Shown piece by piece: positions 21,061-31,349 of a DNA stretch of 64,000 nucleotides. The translations under genes were made by a program, and so were the position numbers. Every line of letters starts with the position of its first letter. The stretch's first letter is position 1. Source of the DNA: Adiantum capillus-veneris (Eukaryota > Streptophyta > Polypodiopsida > Polypodiales > Pteridaceae); NCBI GenBank assembly GCA_014529385.2, contig CM043962.1, positions 46,793,098-46,857,097 of the forward strand, given 5' to 3'. The notes under the pieces were generated by a model. The model made no database searches. It had not been told where the DNA came from and was given only the letters and a program-made list of their open reading frames with translations.

Positions 21061-21193
21061 TGGCATACATTAATAATTAAACTTGGCCTGTTAATAAGCC
21101 CTCATCACTGACCATTAATCAAGTAGGCTTCAAAGAAGCTTAGCTTGCATTTCTCTTCTCTTTTTCTTATCATGGAAGCGGACTTGCACGACA
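21061..21193 (-). repeat. Short 3' LTR segment of element A
   Basis: TGGCATACATTAATAATT... to GCACGACA, about 90 percent like 33180-33313 by eye and like 36507-36639. On the minus strand it begins TGTCGTGCA directly after the polypurine tract, so it is the first 133 bases of the LTR. Confidence 0.85.
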
Positions 21194-21205
21194 TCCACCC
21201 CCTCT
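21194..21205 (-). other. Polypurine tract of element A
   Basis: Minus strand AGAGGGGGTGGA directly abuts the LTR start TGTCGTGCA: the position and composition of a plus-strand priming tract. Confidence 0.75.
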
Positions 21206-21766
21206 GAACCTGCACAGCCTCCGGTCTGTGCCAACAGCACTTCAATATACATCTGCTTTAGGTACTTTAAGCTCTTTCCATCATCAGACTCACATTATGA
21301 AAAACGAAATAAGGCTTATACCCTACCGTCAATTTTCTAGCTTAATCATTAGGTAGCTGTCCATCAAAAATCTCTAAACTGTATTTGCCGTATCTTCAAA
21401 GTATTCGATTATGGATAACCTGTTTAGTGACCCCGCCAGACTCAAGTGCTCCAGTTAATGATGCACACGGCTTGACCATTAAGCTTTCTTTAAGGAACCC
21501 TGTCAAGCTCAAGTATGCCTTACTCTGTCTGCACACGAAATGGCCGTCAAGTCCTTTACCTCAAGTTCTGGTAGCAAAACCAACTCAAAAGATGTGAAGA
21601 TACTTCATCAATTGTCCATAGAAGTCAGTTGGAAGCCAACCATGTAATCTTATTGAACGTATAACCAAACACTCTTCTGACTTAACATAATCTAGAAAAT
21701 AAAACCTTGCATCATGCAGCCTGCTACATCCGACATCTGGTATCCTCTGTATCTACAACTTGCACT
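21206..21766 (-). other. 3' non-coding part of element A
   Basis: Follows the ORF stop on the minus strand. I see no reading frame with family resemblance and no repeats shared with other parts of the window. Confidence 0.5.
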
Positions 21767-23698
21767 TTAGCAACCCCAAGGATCAAATGGGATAATAAGG
21801 AATTGTTCACACACTGAATCATCATAATATCCACATGAGCATGCATTTCCTGTATCAATCAACATGAAGCATTTCTGATGCAGATATGCTACCCCTGGTT
21901 CAAATAGCACGCAATTACTATGCATACTGATCAGTATCCATCCATATTGAATCTGCTTATGAACATCCTTAGAGTCTCTTGGATCAAAAACCATCGAGAT
22001 CACATAGCATTGATGGGCTCCGCAATATACTACAGCTTCACCTGAAGCATAGTGCAGCACCCACATCTCATAAACTTTTGGCAACTTAAGCTCGTTACCA
22101 GAAAGCATTAAAGAAGTCTGACTCTCTTTTACCGGTAGCCAAGACATCACTGACATAAGCATCAATAGGAAGAACATCCATATCCAGCCACATTTGGCAC
22201 ATTGTCCAAGGAAATAAAAAACTATGTGAACCTTTTGCAGTATCAAGAATGATTTAGCATCATCACCCCCTCTAGCTTCATAGCCAGCACGAAAAACCTT
22301 GGGAGTCTCTCGACCTGTATCATCAGACGAATTTTCACTTGTTGGGATTTCAACTTGATCATGAAAAACAGCTTTATCATGTAGATCTTCATCCATAACA
22401 TCCTCGGGAAAATCACCCTTGGAAGTCTCAACGTTCATCAAAATTGTAGGAGTTATCTCCTCATGCAGTCCATCTACAAGCATAGATGTAAAATCCCTGT
22501 CGATAACCTGTTCACAATCAATATGATCCAAGCAATCTTCATACTTCTCGATATCATCCTCTGCTTCCTCATCTGCATCCATGTTACTTAGCAATACATT
22601 ATAGAGCTGTAAAGGCTCATTTGGCACCCCCTCTGAAGAGGTATACGCATCAGAAAGCTCCTCTATACTGCCATAAACAACTCCTTCAGATCTAGACAGA
22701 AATTCACCGATTATAGCATCCTCTTCTGTGATAGCATCATCTGCAAGCATATTGTTAGTAGCAATCATAGGTTCATTGACATCCTCAGGCTCATCCTGTG
22801 CTGGGTCCACAATCTTGGTCACTGCATCAGCTACTGTGTATATAATAGCTTTAGTTATGCAATCATCTGTAGCAAACATGTTGTCCTGCTTGCTTATAGC
22901 GCTGATAGTTTTTGAAATATCCTGTAGAGGTGCATCTGCTTGATGAACTCCTTCGAAATAACCCATGTCAAGGTCAGCAGCTTGTGAACCACTTGCTGTA
23001 CAGTCTATGTCTTCACGGGAACCATTATTAGAGGTAGCGTCCATGAGAGCAATCTTTGAAAAAAATTCATATAAATCTGTTCCAACATTAAATTCATTGT
23101 TTACCTTTTCTTCGTTGCTCAAATTAAGCTCCTCTGAAACTGAATCCGCTACTTCTAGCTTAGCATTCTCTTTGGCTTTACTTCTTGCAGAAATATGCTC
23201 CCATAATTCATCATAGTTAAGGATCTGCATCTGATCCCCTTCACCTTTACTGAAGACAACCTTATTTCGTTTAGTAATCTCCTTCATTTCCCGATCTATA
23301 ATCTTCAAGCTTTCGTAAATAAATTCCTTTGCAAAATACTCCCACCGTGCTTCTGCCAGTTCTTGAACCTGCTTTTTAAAATCCGAGTTTACAACCTCCT
23401 CAAAAGCTGCAATCATCCGATCTTCTGGAACATTTCGGCTCTTCATCTCAACTTCGTAACATGCAATAAAACCTTCTGGATCATATCTTTGAAAAACATA
23501 ACACCGCTCACATACAACATCAAGTGCTAGCTCTATAGCATCAACAATTTGCTTTTTTATCTGCATGGCTTTTGCTTCCTGCAGATACCCCTGAACCAAT
23601 TCCATCATTTTTGGCAAATCTGCAACTGCTAGATTTTTATCAAATCCATTGGCATTGAAATCTTCAATAAACCGCTTTAACTGTTCTGGCATCTCCAT
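21767..23698 (-). CDS. Unknown 643-residue acidic protein of element A
   Basis: I do not recognise this protein. It is one uninterrupted frame in gag position: its ATG lies 24 bases after the primer site. Residues 1-150 are mixed and helical-looking (starts 'MEMPEQLKRFIEDFNANGF'; 'VCERCYVFQRYDPEGF' and 'WEYFAKEFIYESLKIID' stand out). Residues 190-470 are very acidic and low in aromatic residues (repeated E/D clusters, 'DADEEAEDDIEKYEDCLD'). Residues 483-643 change character: a strongly hydrophobic stretch (about 489-522, 'WIWMFFLLMLMSVMSWL'), then a Cys-rich tail. No CCHC knuckle, DSGA protease or RT motif is present. It could be a diverged gag-like protein, a captured host gene, or a fusion of two pieces. 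Length and lack of stops, beside decayed neighbours, suggest recent selection or recent insertion. Confidence 0.6.
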   Translation of the reverse strand: MEMPEQLKRFIEDFNANGFDKNLAVADLPKMMELVQGYLQEAKAMQIKKQIVDAIELALDVVCERCYVFQRYDPEGFIACYEVEMKSRNVPEDRMIAAFEEVVNSDFKKQVQELAEARWEYFAKEFIYESLKIIDREMKEITKRNKVVFSKGEGDQMQILNYDELWEHISARSKAKENAKLEVADSVSEELNLSNEEKVNNEFNVGTDLYEFFSKIALMDATSNNGSREDIDCTASGSQAADLDMGYFEGVHQADAPLQDISKTISAISKQDNMFATDDCITKAIIYTVADAVTKIVDPAQDEPEDVNEPMIATNNMLADDAITEEDAIIGEFLSRSEGVVYGSIEELSDAYTSSEGVPNEPLQLYNVLLSNMDADEEAEDDIEKYEDCLDHIDCEQVIDRDFTSMLVDGLHEEITPTILMNVETSKGDFPEDVMDEDLHDKAVFHDQVEIPTSENSSDDTGRETPKVFRAGYEARGGDDAKSFLILQKVHIVFYFLGQCAKCGWIWMFFLLMLMSVMSWLPVKESQTSLMLSGNELKLPKVYEMWVLHYASGEAVVYCGAHQCYVISMVFDPRDSKDVHKQIQYGWILISMHSNCVLFEPGVAYLHQKCFMLIDTGNACSCGYYDDSVCEQFLIIPFDPWGC

Positions 23699-23721
23699 CT
23701 TTACTTCCCACCTCGGCTCGT

Positions 23722-23739
23722 TTCACGTCGGGTTCACCA
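23722..23739 (-). other. Primer binding site of element A (not iMet type)
   Basis: Minus strand TGGTGAACCCGACGTGAA lies four bases after the LTR end (CCCCGACA). TGG plus a T-arm-like complement fits a tRNA 3' end; the sequence recalls Arg-type primer sites but I cannot assign the tRNA. All other elements here use TGGTATC(A/G)(A/G)AGC. Confidence 0.7.
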
Positions 23740-23838
23740 AAGATGTCGGGGTATATGGGTTCGCGAGGTGAGTCGGGTCAGCACCGGGTTGCTTGCTGTG
23801 GGAAATAAGAGAGACAAGACGCACGGCACAAGGCAGCA

Positions 23839-24389
23839 TGTCACAAAGTGATGACGTGGCGGACAACAAAAACCCTAATTTCTGCCAGAAACCCTAAAAT
23901 TCTTGCAAACTCTAATTTTTGCCAAAAACCCTAATTTTTGGAAATCGCGGAGGCTGAAATTTTTTTAATGACGAGCGACGCGAATCTTGCTTTTTCTCTA
24001 CGCCATGAGAAAGAGAGAGAACTTGCTTTAAAAAAAAAAAAAGAGACTCTCTAAGAGAGAGAGAGAATTGATGCTTTTTTATTTTTAAAAGCTTTTGGGG
24101 CTCTGCTTTTGGGCATCCCTTGTAACCTTTAGATTAGTGGTGAGGGCCTCACTTCTCAGAGCATCTGGACGCAGAGTCTGAGAGCGAAACCCTAGCCACT
24201 CTCTTGTACTTTGAACTGATTAATATAAAAAGAAATACCGAAAGGGGCGCCAGTCTTTGGGGCCAATATCTCTAGGCACGGAACTCCGCCGGGCCAGTGC
24301 AAATGTATTGTGATCTGTGAATTATTTTGAAGTGGTTATTTGGTGCTGTCGCGATTGATTTTTGACTTGGAGTGTCCAAGTCTGTTACA
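23839..24389 (+). repeat. 5' LTR of G4
   Basis: TGTCACAAAGTGATGACGTGG to GTCTGTTACA, 551 bp. TATA-like 'ttaatataaaaagaaatacc' near 24220. Differs from the 3' LTR mainly in a short GA tract (about 24052-24065) against a long one in the partner. Confidence 0.9.
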
Positions 24390-24390
24390 G

Positions 24391-24402
24391 TGGTATCAAA
24401 GC
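24391..24402 (+). other. Primer binding site of G4
   Basis: TGGTATCAAAGC, one base after the LTR end; one mismatch to the standard initiator-tRNA-Met site. Confidence 0.85.
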
Positions 24403-24459
24403 ACGGCCGATTTCTCTTCTACGAGAAATCCGATCCCCGAATTTTTTTCCGCGGCACCT

Positions 24460-26039
24460 ATGGCTTCAGGCAATGATCAGTCGACTCCCTCTGCATCTGG
24501 AGATGCGGGCTGGGATCACAACGAAGATTCAGACAAAGAGTATGGCCCGCCTCGGCCTACTCAGGCGGAGCAAAGAGAGATAAAGCGTCGTCAATTGATC
24601 GGCGATGCAACAAAGATGATGCTCAATTTTGCCAAGGACCCGAAGATGGCAAAATATATGAACCAGACCTCTTTGGAAGAGGTATAGATGGAGTGGCAGA
24701 GAACCACAACACCACTCCCGAAACCCGCTCTCAAGAAACCTTCTGCCTCCAAGAAAATATATAGAGAAGGAACTGGAGAACGTGAGTGATGCACGGATTG
24801 CTCAGCTTTTTGATGCGCAAAAGAAAGCCAAAAAGCACGGCAAAAAGCAGAAGAAAAGCACTGACTTTCCAAATTATTTGGGTCGTCAGTCGACTTTTGA
24901 CAAGGCAAAGAAACAGAAGAAGCGTGTTCGATTTGAAGGAGTACCCAGTTGTTGTTCTTCTTCTTCTTCTTCTGATAGTTCTTCTAGCTCCTCGGATTCG
25001 AGCGAAGAAGACAGAAAAGGTAAAAAGCGAAGCAAGAAACAAAGCTTCCGAAAGGGCAAGAAAAAGGCAAAGAAGGCTAAATCTCGCCCAGAGACTGACA
25101 GTTCTACTGAGGACTCGTCTACAGATAGCTCAGATCCTGATGATGGAAACTTCTATGCGAACAAGAAGAATTTTTACAAAGCCAACCAGTATGACTTTCT
25201 CGAAGATAAGAGCAAGAAAGTCCGAGAGTTTAAGGAAGGTGGCCACTCGATCAAGTTTGATACTTTTTCAGGATACTCAGATGCTTCGAAGGCTTTGTCT
25301 TGTATACAGCAGTTTGACATCGCTTTCGCAGGAGGATGCTATTCAGAGCACTCCAAGATTCGGAGAGCTGCCTCTTACTTTAAGAGAAATGCTCGTACTT
25401 GGTGGTCCACGCTTCTTTTAAACAAGACTGCGCCAGTTAAATGGCTGAAATTTAAGAAGCTTTTTATTTCTTCTTGGTTGACGCAATAATATGAACGAGA
25501 TATACGAGCTGCTTGGAACCATCTTCGGATGACCAAGAAAGACACAATCAATGCTTATTGTGAAAGATTCTGGAGCTCTTTTCTACCCGCCTCTTCATTC
25601 AAGAAGATCTCGTTCAGAGAACATATTGAGCGGTTTACCTTGGGTCTACCTACAGAGATCCGAGATCACTGCTTGGAACAGAAGTCAGCTTCTATTCAGG
25701 AGTTGATGAGTCATGCGAAGCAAGGCTTTGCCAGCAGCCATTCACTCTGGCAGTCTGACCTACCCCACAGATAAGGCCATGACACAACGAACCGAACAGA
25801 CTTCTCGGAATGAAAGTAGAAAGAAAAAGAGCAACCCAGAGAAAAAGGATGCACGACCCAAGCTTACTCTTGAGGAGAGAGCTCGCTTCATCACAGAGGG
25901 GAAGTGTTTTGGATGCGGGGAACACGGACATATCTCCGCGAAGTGCCCTAGAAAGGCACAGAAAGAACAAAATGATAAAGACGACGACATGCCTGAGAGT
26001 TCGAGAGCAACTGAGGAATGTGGCAGAAAAGGCAGATAG
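24460..26039 (+). pseudogene. G4 gag
   Basis: Starts at ATG 24460 ('MASGNDQSTPSASGDAG'), 'NFAKDPKMAKYMNQTS', in-frame TAG at 24685. After a frame change comes 24782-25489 with a Lys-rich and Ser-rich segment (Ser run near residue 58, 'SSEEDRKGKKRSKKQ', acidic 'TDSSTEDSSTDSSDPDDG') and the gag core ('NARTWWSTLLLN'). A TAA at 25487-25489 stands where G2 has a Glu codon. The core resumes ('MTKKDTINAYCERFW', 'RFTLGLPTEIRD'), then in a third frame the zinc knuckle C-F-G-C-G-E-H-G-H-x4-C (about 25906-25947). It forms the particle and binds RNA in an intact element; this copy is broken at four places. Confidence 0.82.
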
Positions 26040-26663
26040 ACAAGCAGAACTGGTACCACATGGCGTGGGACCTGCACTGAATCTAATGAATGAAAGTACA
26101 AACTTTGCCGCTTTTGGGGCAAAGTGAAGGATCAGGAAGCTCTTTTGAAGGAGCCAAGGCCAACTTCTTTTCACTTGGAATTGGCGGCTCGATTTGGAAT
26201 TACGCCCGACAGACTGACGCCACAGGCAGAGGTAGTTCGACTGGCACCCGGATGGGATGTTGCCATTACACCGAGCATTGGCAAACTTTGTTTGCAATGA
26301 CAGGGGTGTTCAGGGCACGCGAGTGACGTTCTACTGAGGATCCCTTGGTACCACAAGAACTACGCCGTGGTTGACTATCGGGCCGAGAAAGCGACTTTGA
26401 TAAATGAAGGGCCAACTTCTTTTCACTTGGAATTTGCGGCTCGATTTGGAATTACGCCCGACAGACTAACGCCACAGGCAGAGGTAGTTCGACTGGCACC
26501 CGGATGGGATGTTGCCATTACACCGAGCATTGGCAAACTTTGTTTGCAATGACAGGGGTGTTCAGGGCACGCGAGTGACGTTCTACTCAGGATCCCTTGG
26601 TACCACAAGAACTACGCCGTGGTTGACTATCGGGCCGAGAAAGCGACTTTGATAAATGAAGGG
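26040..26663 (+). pseudogene. G4 protease region with 252-bp tandem duplication
   Basis: 'ITPDRLTPQAEVV', 'IPWYHKNYAVVDYRAEKATL' match the protease region of G2. The active-site loop is altered (F-E-G-A-K where G2 has F-D-G-G-A-K). A 252-bp unit occurs twice in tandem, at about 26160-26411 and 26412-26663, with only a few differences by eye; the length is a multiple of three. An in-frame stop lies in each unit ('GKLCLQ' then TGA). Confidence 0.8.
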
Positions 26664-26759
26664 CTTAGAGATTGTACTTGATGAACTTTAGTTTCTTGCT
26701 CATTCTTTTGGGAGAGAACTGAACGCTGGATAAAGGTTGAATATGTTTTGACCTGATCA

Positions 26760-27809
26760 AAAGAACGCCAAGATTTTTCTCCACACTCATGCCGATTGCT
26801 TTTCAGAGGGCCGGAAGATCAGACCATTGATCTGATACTTGGAAGCACGCCGATTCGCCACGGAATCGGCCACCTTATCGTGTGAGCCGAGTACAGAATG
26901 AAAAGATTATGAACCCAATGAAAGACCTCTTGGAAAAGGGTCTTGTCCAGCCTAGTACTTCACCGTATTGCTCTCCAGTGTTGTTGGTTTTTGAAGAAAG
27001 ACGGACCTTGGAGAATGTGCATCGATTATAGTACTCTCAACGAAATCACCCTCAAGAATAGATTTCCGATTCCTAGGATCGATGATATACTCGACAAGTT
27101 ACAGGGATCCTCGTGCTTTAGCAGGATTGACTTGAAGAGTGGATATCATCAGATCAGGATAGCGCCAGGAGATGTCTACAAGATAGCTTTTCGGACGACT
27201 TTTGGGTAATTGAGTTTTTGGTGATGCCTTTTGGCTTAACCAATGCTCCTGCGACATTTAACCTGATGATGGACTGGATTTTTCGAGAGTACAGGCTATT
27301 TGTTTGCACTTTCTTTGACGACATCATTGTTTTCTCCAAGAATGAGGAAGAACACAGAGATCATTTGCTTCAAGTCTTTCAGGCATTACGAGATCACACG
27401 TTAGTGATTAATGCAAAGAAAAGTGAATTTTTCCTACTAGAGATACACTTTTTGGGACACAACAGGAGTGCAAATGGACCCGGCCAAGATAGAGACTATC
27501 CGTGATTGGTCCGATTTGAGGAATGTCCATGAAGTTAGAAGCTTCTTGGGACTGTGTTCGTACTACAGGCGGTTCATACGAAAGTTTGCAGAGGTTGCTT
27601 CCCTTTTGTATACCTTGACACAGAAAGGAGTACCTTTTTCGTGGGGATCCACAGAGGTGACTGCCTTTCGGACATTGAAAGAGAAATTGACTACGGGACC
27701 TATTTTGACTTTGCCGGACTTGCAGAAGTCATTTGAAGTATATTGTGATGCTTGTGGTCGTAGTCTGGGTGCGGTCTTGATGCAAGAAGGCCATGTCATA
27801 GCTTACTAG
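26760..27809 (+). pseudogene. G4 reverse transcriptase
   Basis: Linker 'EKGLVQPSTSPYCSPVLL' (about 26930-26990), then 'CIDYSTLNEITLKNRFPIPRI', '[20 protein letters not shown]'. A stop and shift near 27209 follow, then 'VMPFGLTNAPATFNLMMD', catalytic 'FFDDIIVFSK' (about 27311-27340), a shift near 27465, and the thumb 'SFLGLCSYYRRFIRKFAE' with 'DACGRSLGAVLMQEG'. TAG at 27807-27809 replaces the Glu of 'AYESRLF'. Same order and residues as G2. Confidence 0.85.
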
Positions 27810-28881
27810 AGCCGTTTGTTCTCTAGGCCGGAGATGATAGCACAGATCTATGAGAAAGAGCTTTTGGCGGTTATCCATGCTCTTACTCAGTGGCGGCATT
27901 ACCTACTCGGAGCGGATTTTACTGTCTTTACAGACCATCAGAGTTTGCGCTACTTCTTGTCACAGAAGCAGCTTTCGGAAAAGCAGATGCGGTGGGCGAA
28001 CATCTTGTCACAGTTCCACTTCCAGATTGTCCATGTGCAGGGACAGAAGAATGTGGTGGTAGATGCTTTGTCTCGGAAACCGTTGGTTCTGGCTGTTTCC
28101 GCGATACATCATAGGAGCTTCGAGGATATGGTCGATCAATATGCCACAGATACAGATTTTGTAGATATTTTCACACGGATACGGGATGAGGAGACAGTAG
28201 TTGGATACTCCCTTCGGGAAGGCTACTTGATGAAAAAGACTATGTTGTGCGTTACACAGCCGTTGAGGGAGAAGGTTATGACTGAATGCCACTGTCCACC
28301 TTTTATGGGTCACCGCGGCATTGCTACCAGCATGAAGGGGGTAGAGAGATACTTCTATGGGCCGAGACTCAAAAAGGATGTGGAAGACTTTGTGCGCAGT
28401 TGCTTGGTATGCCAGAAGGTCATGTTTGACAGGCATAAGGCACAGGGATTGTTACAGCCTTTACCCATACCCACCCACCCCTGGGAAAGTATTGCAATGG
28501 ATTTCATTTTTGATCTCCCAAGAACACAGAATGATCACGATGATTTTCCGATTACATGGCACGTCTGAGACGATTGTCTCCGACAGAGACCCCAGATTTA
28601 TGAGTTTGTTTTGGAAGGCAATTTGGGAGAACATTGGCACGCAGTTGCAGTTCTCGTCATCGTTCCACTTGCAGACTGACGGGCAATTTGAGATTGCCAA
28701 TTCAGTGGTTTTAGATTTATTGAAGTCTTGTATCTCGGATCAGAAGACTCCATGGGAAAAGAACTTACCTTTGGTGGAATTTGTCTACAATAACACGATA
28801 CACTCTTCGACGGGGAAGACGCCATGTGGGATTGTTGAAAGTGCTGCGAAGGTTCCATCCTTCCTGAGCACGAAAGATTAG
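27810..28881 (+). pseudogene. G4 RNase H and integrase
   Basis: RNase H: 'YEKELLAVIHALTQW', 'FTDHQSLRYFLSQKQ', 'VDALSRKP'. Integrase zinc domain: 'ECHCPPFMGHRGI', 'SCLVCQKVMFDRHKA'. The start of the catalytic core ('WESIAMDFIFDLP') is followed by a deletion and stop at 28568. The later core is in another frame: 'IVSDRDPRFMSLFW' with its catalytic Asp, 'FHLQTDGQFEIANSV' and 'LVEFVYNN'. The segment between the first and second catalytic Asp is shortened. Integrase would insert the cDNA; this copy could not. Confidence 0.83.
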
Positions 28882-28997
28882 ATATTTGAAGTGGATAAAT
28901 ATCGCGAGGTTTGGATACGGCTTTTGCCAAGGTTCGCGAGACTTTGCAGGAGTCTCAAGAATGACAGAAAAAGGCAGCGGATCGCCATCGTTGCGAC

Positions 28998-29446
28998 TTG
29001 AAATTGAAGGAGGATGATTGGGTGCTCTTACGTTTTGAGAAGGCACGCCTACGAAAGAAAAAGGGAAAGGAGAGGTTTTTTTCAAAGCTTAGTATGCGAT
29101 ACTACGGACCTTTCCAAATCACTGACAAGATAAATGATGTCTCCTTTCGATTGAAACTGCTAGATACTTGGAGGATTCACAATGCATTGCATGTGAGTCT
29201 CTTGAAACCTGTTAAGGGTGATGTGCCTGATGGGGAGCTTGATGAGCAACCCGAAGTGGAAGAACACGAGGAGATCCTTGTTCCTGAACAGATTTTGGCA
29301 CATAACGATACGAAGAAAGGTAAAGTCCGAAGGCGGTTCTTGGTTTAGTTCAAGAACTTTCTTGCATTTGATGCGAAGTGGATGGAGGAGGAGGACCTAG
29401 CAGATACTCCTCGGATTGTGAAACTTTACCTCGATGTTTTCGTTTA
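28998..29446 (+). pseudogene. G4 integrase C-terminus and chromodomain-like tail
   Basis: 'DDWVLLRFEKARLRKKKGK', 'MRYYGPFQITDKINDVSF', 'HNALHVSLLKP', an acidic linker, 'ILVPEQIL', 'KVRRRFLV', TAG at 29346, then 'FKNFLAFDAKWMEEEDLAD' and 'IVKLYLDVFV'. The GPF-Q-I block is the typical gypsy integrase C-terminal module. The last 70 residues resemble a chromodomain, putting this family among chromodomain-bearing Ty3/gypsy elements. Confidence 0.8.
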
Positions 29447-30010
29447 GCATAGTCTACTCCAAACGGAACCCAAAAACTCAGCTTGGCCGAAGATCTGGTG
29501 CAGTGGGATGCACAAGAGGGGAGTTACTCCACTTCTTTGTCAACAGATGCCTTGATTTTGATACTAAAGTCACTGATGTCTCTTTGAGCTTCAGGGATAC
29601 TGAGAGCTGACAGTATTCTGCTGGATGACTTTATGAAATGGAATTCCTGATAATGATACTGATTTGTTCTTGACTTCTTGTGAGTGCAGGAACTGATAGA
29701 CGAAATGACTGCAGCATTTTGGTCTGATTGATCTCGAATAGACATGGTTGCAATAGGGGTTAGTCAATCGGACATCGTTGAGGTCTCGATTGGACCTAGA
29801 TGTGATTGCTAGCTACATTGCCGATAAATCATGGTCTAAGATCTGAATGAATGTTGAATGTCATGTGATGTCGTGTGATGTGACTGTCGATTTTGTACAT
29901 GTGCTAGATGTGTGTTCCTAGTACGTAGGTACTAACAGTCAGTGTCTGCTAAGACGGTTTATGGCTTTTGTCGGTTTTGCAGGCGTAATCGCGGTCGATT
30001 AGAATGCTTT
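29447..30010 (+). other. 3' non-coding tail of G4
   Basis: Shared (reverse complement) with 4584-5012 and 5961-6540 and in part with 3300-3510, so it is conserved within the family though non-coding. Ends 'cgattagaatgctttcaag' before the polypurine tract. Confidence 0.7.
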
Positions 30011-30021
30011 CAAGAGGGGGG
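30011..30021 (+). other. Polypurine tract of G4
   Basis: CAAGAGGGGGG followed by TA and the LTR start TGTCACA. Confidence 0.8.
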
Positions 30022-30023
30022 TA

Positions 30024-30247
30024 TGTCACAAAGTGATGACGTGGCGGACAGCAGAAACCCTAATTTCTGCCAAAAACCCTAAAATTCCTGCAAACCCTAA
30101 TTTCTGCCAAAAAACCTAATTTCCGGAAATCGCGGAGGCTGATTTTTTTTTTATAAATAATTTTAATGACGAGCGATGCGAATCTTGCTTCTTCTCTACG
30201 CCATGAGAAAGAGAGAGAACTTGCTTTAAAAAAAAAAAAAAGAGACT

Positions 30248-30309
<62 letters not shown>

Positions 30310-30627
30310 ATGCTTTTTATTTTTAAAAGCTTTTGGGGCTCTGCTTTTGGGCATCCCTTGTAACCTTTAAATTAGTGGTGAGGGCCTCACTTCTTAGAGC
30401 ATCTGGACGCAGAGTCTGAGAGTGAAACCCTAGCCACTCTCTTGTACTTTGAACTGATTAATATAAAAAGAAATACCGAAAGGGGCTCCAGTCTTTGGGG
30501 CCAATATCTCTAGGCACGGAACTCCGCCGGGCCAGTGCAAATCTATTGTGATCTGTGAATTGTTTTGAAGTGGTTATTTGGTGTTGTCGCGATTGGCTTT
30601 TGACTTGGAGTGTCCAAGTGTGTTACA
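30024..30627 (+). repeat. 3' LTR of G4
   Basis: TGTCACAAAGTGATGACGTGG to GTGTGTTACA, 604 bp. The extra 53 bp relative to the 5' LTR are mostly an expanded (GA)n at about 30249-30305. Confidence 0.9.
30249..30305. repeat. (GA)n microsatellite in the G4 3' LTR
   Basis: About 28 GA units against roughly 7 at the same LTR position in the 5' LTR. Confidence 0.9.
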
Positions 30628-31287
30628 CAACAGATCCTGTCAACAGTTTAAATACTTAAAACTCGACAATCGAAATGGTTTAAACTGCTAATGATTAGCC
30701 GAAGTGGAATTCGATTACAAATGTGTGCCGTTAACGACAGTGATGGAGTTAGGAGAGTTTAATGCTCTCGAATTAGATCAAGACTGTAAAATTTCCACTT
30801 ATACTCGCCATTAGAGTCTTTATAAACTGATTAGGAGGTAAGTATCCGACAAAATCCCTTGCTTGATACCCTTGTATCTTTCAAATACAGTAGAGAGAGT
30901 TTATCCTCTGTCCTTGCTTACTCGAGAGCGAGTCTCCTCCAGTTTACCAGAAGGCCGAGAGGGATAGAGCCCTTTGATTTGCCTTACTTCTTCCTTCTTT
31001 GGTAACCGACCTTAAAAGAGAGAAAGAAAGAGCGAGCTTTGCCTTCCCTTGGTTTGCTTGTCCCGCCTTGCTTCTTTGTAGCCCCTCGATTGCTCATCGT
31101 CTCCCTTACATGCTCCTCTCTTGATTACGGCCGAGAGAGAGATTGCTTGGTTAGCGAAGGACGAGAGCGAGAAAGATTCTTGCTTTGATTGGAGATGGAG
31201 AGAGAGAGAGAGAGAGACCTCGCCTTGGCTCCCTTCCTTCCTTCTCTTCGTTGATGCTTGCTCCCCGTCGAAGCCACCCTAAAATAG

Positions 31288-31311
31288 CCCCCCCCCCCCC
31301 CCCCCCCCCCC
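31288..31311. repeat. Poly(C) run of 24
   Basis: Uninterrupted C tract inside the element A LTR; length may be subject to sequencing error. Confidence 0.85.
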
Positions 31312-31349
31312 TAATTTTTGCCTCGGCCCATCAGTCACGGCGCGGTGAC

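Larger units (their letters stand above)
23839..30627 (+). mobile_element. Complete chromodomain gypsy element G4
   Basis: LTRs 23839-24389 and 30024-30627, primer site, gag, protease remnant, RT, RNase H, integrase, chromodomain-like tail, polypurine tract. Flanks are CAGCA (23834-23838) and CAACA (30628-30632), a TSD with one change. It lies inside the element A LTR: 23744-23838 continues at 30628 when compared with 34190 onward. Full-length in outline but with several frameshifts, three in-frame stops and a partial deletion of the integrase core. Confidence 0.9.

Noticed and set aside
21061-21193. Idea that the terminal repeat of element A is only 133 bp (a TRIM-like element)
   Set aside because: The solo copy at 34190-36639 and the primer site directly after 23744 show the LTR extends over kilobases; the short 3' copy is better read as truncated.
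22728-23216. Plus-strand Ser/Ala-rich frames opposite the 643-codon ORF
   Set aside because: Shadow frames from the acidic codon pattern (GAA/GAT read in reverse).
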